From: Candidatus Riesia pediculicola
GTDB taxonomy: Bacteria > Pseudomonadota > Gammaproteobacteria > Enterobacterales > Enterobacteriaceae
Direction: 5' to 3'
Length of the DNA: 64,000 nt
Assembly (NCBI RefSeq): GCF_002073915.1
Contig: NZ_CP012841.1
Location: 260,506-324,505 of the forward strand
A model generated the notes under the pieces. That model was not told the DNA's origin. It worked only from the letters and a program-made list of their open reading frames with translations, and searched no databases. Positions within the stretch are counted from its first letter, which is position 1. Every line of letters starts with the position of its first letter. The position numbers were made by a program, and so were the translations under genes. Shown here piece after piece: positions 57,699-64,000 of this stretch.

Positions 57699-58427
57699 AT
57701 GAAACATAAATTTGATTTATTCTGGAAAGATAAAGATATTATAATGTTACAAAAGAATATCGGATATCGATTCAACCATTTAGATTTTTTATATCAATCA
57801 TTAACTCATCGAAGTACGAATCTGTCTCATAATGAAAGGTTAGAATTTTTAGGTGACTCCATATTAAATCTAATTATCTCAAAATTTCTCTACGATGAAT
57901 TTCTCTCGAAGAATGAAGGAGAAATGAGTAGAACGAGATCTAATTTGGTCAAAGAAGGTACACTATCAGATATTGCTAATCAATTAGGAATAGGAAGTTT
58001 CATAAATTTAGGGTTGGGAGAAATTAAAAATCATGGTTTTTTAAAAAGATCGATACTTTCAAATGCTTTAGAAGCCATCATAGGAGCCATATTTTTGGAT
58101 AGTGGTAGTAATATAAAAACAATAGAAAATGTTATAATGAACTGGTATCGTAACCATGCAGATCTCATCAATCTTTCGAGAGATGAAAAAGATCCAAAAA
58201 CTAAATTGCAAGAACATTTACAGAAGTTTCATTTACCATTGCCGAAATATGAACTCTTAAAGAGTGTAGGGTACGATCATGAAAAACAATTTACAATCGT
58301 TTGTAAAGTTTTTGGATTTCGGAAATCTGATCATTTCATCACTATTGGGACTGGAAAAAAATACAAAGAAGCAGAAAAACTAGCAGCAAAACACATGTTC
58401 GATAAGATTGTAAATTATCATTTTTAA
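57699..58427 (+). CDS. rnc: Ribonuclease III
   Basis: Double-strand-specific endoribonuclease that processes rRNA and mRNA. 242 aa against 226. The signature NERLEFLGDSILNLI carries the catalytic acids, a second acidic site is in NALEAIIGAIFLDSG, and the C-terminal dsRNA-binding domain begins DPKTKLQEHLQ. It follows lepB; era and recO, the next genes in E. coli, are absent and pdxJ follows instead. Confidence 0.96.
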   Translation: MKHKFDLFWKDKDIIMLQKNIGYRFNHLDFLYQSLTHRSTNLSHNERLEFLGDSILNLIISKFLYDEFLSKNEGEMSRTRSNLVKEGTLSDIANQLGIGSFINLGLGEIKNHGFLKRSILSNALEAIIGAIFLDSGSNIKTIENVIMNWYRNHADLINLSRDEKDPKTKLQEHLQKFHLPLPKYELLKSVGYDHEKQFTIVCKVFGFRKSDHFITIGTGKKYKEAEKLAAKHMFDKIVNYHF

Positions 58428-58589
58428 AATTTAAATCAAATTGAAAAGAAAGATAACCATTCAATGTTGAATTTTAATTAAATTGAAAAACGAACAATAT
58501 AAAAATGAAGATTTTTTCATGATTAGATAACAAATCATTAAAAAAAATACGATTATACAATATTAAAAACAAAATCAGACTACTTAAAT

Positions 58590-59348
58590 ATGAAAAAAAT
58601 ATATCTTGGGGTGAACGTAGATCATGTCGCTACTATTAGAAATAGAAGAATGGAAAGATATCCAGATCCAGTTCGTTTCGCTATTTTAGCGGAAGAGTAC
58701 GGAGTAGATAGTATTACAGTTCATTTAAGAGAAGATCAAAGACATATTACAGAAAATGATGTTCATCGACTTTCTCAGGTTCTTCAAACGAGAATGAATT
58801 TAGAAATGTCGATTTCAAAAAAAATAGTCAACTTTGCTCGTATTGTAAAGCCGAATTCTTGCTGTTTGGTCCCAGAAAGAAGAGAGGAGATTACTACAGA
58901 AGGAGGTTTGAACGTGTATCATCAAAAAGATGAAGTACGAGAAGTCGTAGAAAAACTCAAGAGTTCAGGAATAGTAGTTTCTTTATTCATTGAACCAAAA
59001 AGAGATCAGATAGATGCTTCAATAGAAGCAGGAGCTGATGCAGTAGAGTTTCATACTGGTTTCTATTCCAATTCAAGAAACCTTCATGAATCCCAAGAAG
59101 AACTTAGAAAAATCATAAGTTCTGCAACTTACGCTCGATCTAAAGGATTAATTGTTAACGCTGGGCATGGTTTAACCTATCAGAATGTTTTTGATATTGC
59201 TAAAATATATGAAATTCATGAATTAAATATAGGATACTCTATTGTTAGTAGATCACTTTTTGTTGGGTTAAAAAATGCTATTAAAGAGATGAAGAGAATT
59301 CTTCATGAGGCAAGAAAAAGAAATGTCAATAATAGGTCTGGGTGTTGA
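58590..59348 (+). CDS. pdxJ: Pyridoxine 5'-phosphate synthase
   Basis: Makes pyridoxine 5'-phosphate from deoxyxylulose-5-phosphate and aminoacetone phosphate in vitamin B6 synthesis. 252 aa against 243. GVNVDHVATIRN, ITVHLREDQRHI (active-site histidines), the catalytic glutamate in TRMNLEM and the histidine in VNAGHGLTY are all present. The phosphate-loop segment usually reading NIGH reads NIGY. Deletion of era and recO has brought it next to rnc. Its 3' end overlaps the start of acpS by 26 bp, so translation is probably coupled. Confidence 0.95.
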   Translation: MKKIYLGVNVDHVATIRNRRMERYPDPVRFAILAEEYGVDSITVHLREDQRHITENDVHRLSQVLQTRMNLEMSISKKIVNFARIVKPNSCCLVPERREEITTEGGLNVYHQKDEVREVVEKLKSSGIVVSLFIEPKRDQIDASIEAGADAVEFHTGFYSNSRNLHESQEELRKIISSATYARSKGLIVNAGHGLTYQNVFDIAKIYEIHELNIGYSIVSRSLFVGLKNAIKEMKRILHEARKRNVNNRSGC

Positions 59349-59709
59349 TTTAATAAAAATTGAAAGGATTAGAAAAATTATTTTTGTTTATAAAAATAAA
59401 TTTGCAAGAAGGATATTATCAAAGAGAGAATGGATCGAGTATCAAAATTATAAAAAGGATAAGGCGGAATTTCTCGCAAAACGATTTTCTGTAAAAGAAG
59501 CAGTTTCAAAGGCTTTGGGAACTGGTATGAGTTCAGGGATTTTTTTTAATCAAATTGAAATATTACATGAAAAAAATACAGGAAAACCTATCCTAAATCC
59601 TTTGGGAAATTTGAAATTATTCTTTAAAAAATTAGGAATCCACAACACTATGATATCCATCTCTGATGAAAAGAATTATGCGTTTAGTATTGTAACGATG
59701 GAAAAATGA
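59323..59709 (+). CDS. acpS: Holo-[acyl-carrier-protein] synthase
   Basis: Transfers phosphopantetheine from CoA to acyl carrier protein, required for fatty acid synthesis. Start set at the ATG at 59323 (MSIIGLGVDL), matching E. coli MAILGLGTD; a frame six codons longer begins at 59305. 128 aa against 126. Mg-binding residues are D in GVDLIKIERI and E in FSVKEAVSKALGTG. It overlaps pdxJ, the same pair order as in E. coli. Confidence 0.95.
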   Translation: MSIIGLGVDLIKIERIRKIIFVYKNKFARRILSKREWIEYQNYKKDKAEFLAKRFSVKEAVSKALGTGMSSGIFFNQIEILHEKNTGKPILNPLGNLKLFFKKLGIHNTMISISDEKNYAFSIVTMEK

Positions 59710-59729
59710 AGCGGATAAGAGAAGAAATC

Positions 59730-59930
59730 TTAAAATTCTGGAAAATTTTTCGTTACAATAGCTTTTTTAATTGGACAAACCTCTCTACAGATCGGTCTTT
59801 TGATCTCAAGGCAATTGTCGCAAACTAATTCATCAATGTAATAATTTCTATTTCTGATTGAAATAGCTTCTTTCGGGCAAACCATTTCACACATCCCACA
59901 TTGAACACACTTTTTATTTATACGATACAT
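59730..59930 (-). CDS. yfhL: YfhL-like 2[4Fe-4S] ferredoxin
   Basis: Small electron carrier of 66 aa (E. coli YfhL 86). Two clusters are indicated by CVQCGMCEMVCP (C-x2-C-x2-C-x3-C-P) and by C-x2-C-x7-C-x3-C-P from CDNC to REVCP. The C-terminal helix of YfhL is mostly missing. It lies convergently to acpS and before tadA, as in E. coli. Its partner is not known; a link to iron-sulfur enzymes is only a guess. Confidence 0.9.
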   Translation of the reverse strand: MYRINKKCVQCGMCEMVCPKEAISIRNRNYYIDELVCDNCLEIKRPICREVCPIKKAIVTKNFPEF

Positions 59931-60040
59931 TATGATGATTCTCCTCTCTTCTAAGAGAACTTTAATTCAGTTTTCGTAAACTTTAAAAATTTACTTTTCA
60001 TGATTTTTAAATCATATTCTTACATTTTAATTTAATCTCG

Positions 60041-60556
60041 ATGATTATAGAACAAAAACCAAGTAAAAATCAGTTGAAAAAAGACTTTTTTTGGATGAAT
60101 AAATCACTTGATTTAGCAAAAAAATCTGAAATTTTAGGAGAAATTCCGATAGGAGCGGTTCTTATCTATCAGGATAATATAGTTGCTTCTAGTGGCAATG
60201 AAGTGATTCTTCGAAATGATCCATCTGCACATGCAGAGATTATAGTTATTAGAGAAGGAGCAAAACATTTTAAAAACTATCGTCTAAAGGAGAACTTAAC
60301 TATTTATGTCACTATTTTTCCATGTATTATGTGTATGGGAGCTATATTCCAATCAAGAATTAGTAGAGTGGTTTATGGATCAGAGAATTATAAGAATAAT
60401 TTATCTTTTTTTCTTTTCGAAAAGAATAATACGAATATTTCTATGAATTACGGACATATCACGGTATACGGTGGAATTTTATCTAGAAGTTGTTCTTCTA
60501 TATTGAAAAACTTTTTTAAAAAAAGAAGAAATTTGATCCAACCAAAAAAATTTTGA
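60041..60556 (+). CDS. tadA: tRNA-specific adenosine deaminase
   Basis: Converts A34 to inosine in tRNA-Arg(ACG). 171 aa against 167. Zinc ligands are H64 in SAHAEI and the two cysteines of PCIMCMGA (95 and 98); the proton-shuttling glutamate is E66. The residue before PC is Phe where E. coli has Glu (TLEPC). The N-terminal helix has an ATG at residue 1 and another at 19; the first fits the family length. The C-terminus is basic. Confidence 0.94.
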   Translation: MIIEQKPSKNQLKKDFFWMNKSLDLAKKSEILGEIPIGAVLIYQDNIVASSGNEVILRNDPSAHAEIIVIREGAKHFKNYRLKENLTIYVTIFPCIMCMGAIFQSRISRVVYGSENYKNNLSFFLFEKNNTNISMNYGHITVYGGILSRSCSSILKNFFKKRRNLIQPKKF

Positions 60557-60714
60557 TGTTCAATTTTATACCTTTAAGAACATCTTGAAAATTTTACTAT
60601 TTTTCTTCTTCATCAATCAATTTCTTTTTTTCATTTCGATTCGATCGAAACATAATGTTATCCAATATTTAAAAAAAATTTTGATGATTTTAAAAGAGTA
60701 TAAGGTAATTCATT

Positions 60715-62349
60715 ATGAAAAATAAGATTAAGGTTGTATTAGTTCAAATGAATTCAAAGTTAGGAGATATAAAACAAAACTTTGATAAGATAAAGAGACA
60801 AATTGAAAAATTTAAGAAGAAAAAACCAAATATCATAGTCTTCCCAGAGTTATCTTTAATTGGTTTTTGTCCAGATTTATTGAACTATCATCCCTATCCA
60901 GATTTTTACAAGACATGCTGTTTTTACATGTCGAAAATATGCAAATTGAGTAATAAAGATACGATAGTAGTTGTTGGTCACTTTTTTAAAGTTCGAAACA
61001 AATTTTATAACGTCTTATCTTGTTTCCAAAGTAAAAAACTATTGACTAGGTTTCTTAAAGATGACTTTCAGAGTAATAACTCAAAAAAAAATATTAATCA
61101 TTTTTATAAAAGATATGAAAGCATTCTCATCATTAATGGATACAGGATATCATTTTTAATAGGAGAGGACATCTTTTCAAGAGAAAAAATTTATAATGAA
61201 AAGAAAAAAAAGATAGATCTTTTATTTTTAATTTGTTCTTTTCCTTATTCTTTTAGGAAGAATAGAGTATCAGATAATTTTTTAAAAAAAATGAGTACCG
61301 AAATGAAGATCAGAATAGTATATCTGAATTCAGTAGGAGGACAAGATGAACTGATATTTGAAGGTAATTCAAGATACTTTGATCAAGTTGGAAGATCATT
61401 CTGTCTCATTCCTTATTTTCTGGAAAAAAGCTGTTTTTTCACAATCGATCGTAATTCAATTTCTTTTAAAGAGCAGTTTTCTCATCATCGATCAAAAATT
61501 TCTAGGTTATATGACGCATTAGTTTTATCCACTCGAGATTATGTCAACAAAAATCATTTTTTAGGAATTGTCATTGGTTTATCTGGAGGGATAGATTCCG
61601 CTTTATCTTTATCCATCGCAATCGATGCAATCGGTAAAGAATCTGTTAAGGCCATCATGATGCCTTCTATTAATACTTCTCAAGAAAGTATAGAAGATGC
61701 CAAGAAACAATGCGAATTAGTTGGTACAACTTTAGAAGTTATTTCCATTCAGAAGATTTTTGAGCAATTTTCTTGTCAACTTAAAAAAATGTTTAAGAGT
61801 TTGAAATGTGTAGTTTTAGAAAATCTTCAAGCTCGTTGTCGAGCAGTATTTTTAATGGGAATATCTAATCAAAATAGATATCTGCTTCTTTCCACAAGCA
61901 ACAGGAGTGAGCTTTATACCGGATATACTACAATTTACGGAGATATGTCAGGAGGATTCGCTCCTTTGAAAGATATTCCAAAAACGATCGTATTTAGTTT
62001 GTCAAAATATCGAAATACTATCAATAAAGTGATTCCGGAAAATATCATTTTAAAAAAGCCAACCTCAGAATTGAGAAAGAAAGGATTCGATGAAGATGAT
62101 CTTCCTAAATACTCTCTTCTTGATGAAATTCTCTTTTATTACATCGATAAAAAATATTCAATTCAAAAGATACTCTCGAAAATACCTCTAAAAAATGAAT
62201 CGATACTCGAAGTTATTAAACTGTTTCATTCGAACGAATTTAAAAGAAAACAATCTCCTATCGGTCCTATTTTATTTTCAAATAAGACAACTTTCGAAAA
62301 AACGTATCCGGTCAATCATACTTCTTTTCTATCTTCATTTTTGAAATAG
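60715..62349 (+). CDS. nadE: NAD synthetase, two-domain form with inactivated glutaminase domain
   Basis: 544 aa: an N-terminal carbon-nitrogen hydrolase (glutaminase) domain (about 1-265) fused to a C-terminal NAD synthetase (about 270-540). E. coli has only the 275-aa ammonia-dependent form. The synthetase keeps the P-loop SGGIDSALS and the STSNRSE and YGDMSGGFAPLKDIPKT segments. In the glutaminase domain the glutamate is present (FPELSLIGF), but the catalytic cysteine is replaced: the family ICEDIW segment reads IGEDIF, with glycine at 150. The region around the catalytic lysine lacks the LPNY signature. The enzyme probably uses free ammonia. It lies between tadA and glyA, unlike in E. coli. 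Confidence 0.92.
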   Translation: MKNKIKVVLVQMNSKLGDIKQNFDKIKRQIEKFKKKKPNIIVFPELSLIGFCPDLLNYHPYPDFYKTCCFYMSKICKLSNKDTIVVVGHFFKVRNKFYNVLSCFQSKKLLTRFLKDDFQSNNSKKNINHFYKRYESILIINGYRISFLIGEDIFSREKIYNEKKKKIDLLFLICSFPYSFRKNRVSDNFLKKMSTEMKIRIVYLNSVGGQDELIFEGNSRYFDQVGRSFCLIPYFLEKSCFFTIDRNSISFKEQFSHHRSKISRLYDALVLSTRDYVNKNHFLGIVIGLSGGIDSALSLSIAIDAIGKESVKAIMMPSINTSQESIEDAKKQCELVGTTLEVISIQKIFEQFSCQLKKMFKSLKCVVLENLQARCRAVFLMGISNQNRYLLLSTSNRSELYTGYTTIYGDMSGGFAPLKDIPKTIVFSLSKYRNTINKVIPENIILKKPTSELRKKGFDEDDLPKYSLLDEILFYYIDKKYSIQKILSKIPLKNESILEVIKLFHSNEFKRKQSPIGPILFSNKTTFEKTYPVNHTSFLSSFLK

Positions 62350-62506
62350 TTTAAAAGATCTTGAAAAAAATCTTATAAAAGTTCGATAGAAATTTTGGCA
62401 AAAACTTTGATTTTTCAAGAGATCGATTATTTTCAGTCAATTTTTTTATTTTCATCGGAAATGTTGTTATGTTATCATTGAAATTTGTATTCTATGAGGA
62501 AACAAA

Positions 62507-63766
62507 ATGCTTTTAAATCAGAAAACAATTCAGAAATATGATGAGGAAGTGTGGACTTTTCTAAAAAAAGAAATTGAAAGGCAAGAAAATCAAATCGGAC
62601 TGATCGCTTCGGAAAATTATGCCAGTCGAGCTGTAATGGAAGCGCAGGGATCAACTCTGACGAACAAATACGCAGAAGGATATCCGAAGGACAGATATTA
62701 TGGAGGGTGTCAGAATATCGATTCGATTGAAAATTTGGCAGTTGAGAGAGCTAAAAAACTTTTTGAAGTGGATTTTGCCAATGTTCAACCTCATTCTGGT
62801 TCCCAAGCGAATTCAGCGATTTACATGTCTGTATTAAATGTAGGAGATACGATCTTGTCTATGAACCTGAAAGATGGAGGGCATTTAACTCACGGTTCTT
62901 CTTTTAATTTTTCTGGAAAATTATATAACTTTGTTCATTATGGATTGAAAAAAGATGGAAAGATAAACTATGAAGAAATTTTACAAAAGGCGAATTTTTA
63001 TCGACCAAAAATGATTGTAGCTGGTTTTTCTTCTTATTCTAGAACAATCAATTGGAAAAAGATTCGGGAAATTGCAGATGAAGTTAATTCTTATTTTTTA
63101 GCAGATATTTCACATGTTGCAGGATTGATAGCTTCTGGAATTTATCCAAACCCATCAAAATATTCGCATTTCATGACTTCTACTACACATAAAACTCTTG
63201 GAGGTCCAAGAGGAGGTTTGATCCTTGCTAAAGGAGGTTCACCAGAACTGTATCGAAAGATCAATTCTTCTGTATTTCCAGGATCTCAAGGAGGACCTTT
63301 GATGCATGTTATAGCTGGAAAAGCAGTTGCCTTCAAAGAAGCCATGGAGCCTAAGTTTAGAGATTATCAAAAACAAATTGTGAAAAACGCACAGTCTATG
63401 GTAAAAGTTTTTCTTGGTAATCGATATCAAGTTGTTTCCGGCGGTACTGACAGTCATCTCTTTGTCTTGAATTTGAAAGATCATTCTATTTCTGGAAAAA
63501 TCGCTGAATCTCGTTTGGAACTGGCTAACATTATCGTAAACAAGAACTATGTTCCACACGATTCTAAAGGTTCAAAAGATACTTCTGGAATTAGGATAGG
63601 AACTTCTTCGATTACCAGACGAGGATTTACTGAAAAAGAATCGAGAATAGTATCGAATTGGATATGCGAGATATTAAATAACATTCGAAATGATGAAGTC
63701 ATTCAAAAAATAAGAAAAAAAGTTTTAGAAATGACCAAAAGATTTCCAGTATATCACCATCTTTAA
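62507..63766 (+). CDS. glyA: Serine hydroxymethyltransferase
   Basis: PLP enzyme converting serine and tetrahydrofolate to glycine and methylene-tetrahydrofolate, the main one-carbon source. 419 aa against 417. IGLIASENYASRAV, TNKYAEGYP, the PLP-binding TSTTHKTLGGPRGG (Schiff-base lysine in HKT, about 229) and SGIRIGTSSITRRGF are conserved. GAGGAAACAAA before the ATG is a good ribosome-binding site. It feeds FolD, also in this window. Confidence 0.98.
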   Translation: MLLNQKTIQKYDEEVWTFLKKEIERQENQIGLIASENYASRAVMEAQGSTLTNKYAEGYPKDRYYGGCQNIDSIENLAVERAKKLFEVDFANVQPHSGSQANSAIYMSVLNVGDTILSMNLKDGGHLTHGSSFNFSGKLYNFVHYGLKKDGKINYEEILQKANFYRPKMIVAGFSSYSRTINWKKIREIADEVNSYFLADISHVAGLIASGIYPNPSKYSHFMTSTTHKTLGGPRGGLILAKGGSPELYRKINSSVFPGSQGGPLMHVIAGKAVAFKEAMEPKFRDYQKQIVKNAQSMVKVFLGNRYQVVSGGTDSHLFVLNLKDHSISGKIAESRLELANIIVNKNYVPHDSKGSKDTSGIRIGTSSITRRGFTEKESRIVSNWICEILNNIRNDEVIQKIRKKVLEMTKRFPVYHHL

Positions 63767-63815
63767 AAAAATATTGTCAATACTTCGAAGAAAAATAAGT
63801 GAATGAATTAAATCA

Positions 63816-64000
63816 ATGTCCAATTTATCAGTTCGGTGGTTAGCATCAGATTATTTTAATTATTTTTTCACGAACGGAATATTTTTTCCATTCATTTCAG
63901 TTTGGTTAAATTATTTAGGGATTGAAGCAAGTAAAGTAGGGATATTGATATCTTCTGGATTGATAGCTAGATTTATTGGATCATTAGTGATCATGAAGAT
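63816..64000 (+). CDS. hcaT: HcaT-like MFS transporter (5' part, cut by the window end)
   Basis: 61 codons plus two bases to the window edge. The sequence starts MSNLSVRWLASDYFNYFFTN and continues with FPFISVWLNYLG and ARFIGSLVI, collinear with E. coli HcaT (RWLALGYFTYFFSYG, ARFLGSLLI), a major-facilitator transporter annotated for 3-phenylpropionate. The first two membrane helices are covered. Substrate here is unknown; a phenylpropionate role seems unlikely in a symbiont. It lies 49 bp after glyA, and hcaT and glyA are also in the same E. coli region. Confidence 0.75.
   Translation, partial: MSNLSVRWLASDYFNYFFTNGIFFPFISVWLNYLGIEASKVGILISSGLIARFIGSLVIMK

Overview
The window looks like a piece of the strongly reduced, AT-rich chromosome of an intracellular Enterobacterales symbiont. 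Almost every gene is a recognisable, mostly colinear orthologue of an Escherichia coli housekeeping gene. Spacers are long, AT-rich and empty. Several proteins have lost accessory domains, and no transposase, phage or CRISPR array is visible. The retained B-vitamin and cofactor genes (ribA, pdxJ, folP, folD, nadE, nadK, glyA) fit a nutritional symbiont of an arthropod, perhaps of a blood feeder such as the louse symbionts of the Riesia type; that placement is inference, not something the sequence proves.

Layout. 1-18.4 kb: valS on the plus strand, then a long minus-strand block in E. coli order (rplU-rpmA-obgE-greA-rlmE-ftsH-folP-glmM-secG-tRNA-Leu(GAG)-tRNA-fMet-nusA-infB-rbfA-rpsO-pnp), with rimP, truB, dacB and yhbE missing. 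18.5-28 kb: ispB, ppa, nth, ribA, sohB/yciK (divergent), yciC and a damaged cls, separated by long spacers. 28-34 kb: secA, a DUF721 (DciA-like) gene, tRNA-Arg(UCU), folD, cysS. 34.8-43.2 kb: ybaL, adk, htpG, dnaX, an unlabelled 4.5S RNA (ffs) and argS. 43.3-48 kb: cmoB-cmoA, aspS, ruvC. 48-51.9 kb: groS-groL behind a textbook sigma-32 promoter, efp, tmRNA (ssrA), smpB. 52-64 kb: nadK/grpE (divergent), ung, lepA-lepB-rnc, pdxJ-acpS, a YfhL ferredoxin, tadA, a two-domain nadE, glyA, and the start of an HcaT-like transporter.

How the genes work together. Most of the window serves translation (four aminoacyl-tRNA synthetases, IF2, LepA, EF-P, ribosome maturation by RbfA, RlmE and ObgE, trans-translation by tmRNA and SmpB), protein secretion and quality control (SecA, SecG, 4.5S RNA, LepB, FtsH, SohB, GroESL, HtpG, GrpE), RNA turnover (Pnp, RNase III), minimal DNA maintenance (DnaX, Ung, Nth, RuvC) and cofactors.

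Most noteworthy observations. (1) rlmE is a complete 209-codon gene except for one extra base in a 12-A tract, and cls has a similar one-base problem in a 10-A tract, so transcriptional slippage may be needed to express them. (2) The ValRS editing site is altered at positions known to control fidelity. (3) The glutaminase half of NadE has lost its catalytic cysteine. (4) FolD and IspB lack key active-site residues. (5) No tRNA or tmRNA in the window encodes its 3' CCA. (6) IF2, NusA, DnaX, SecA, ObgE, YbaL and S15 have all lost whole domains or ends.
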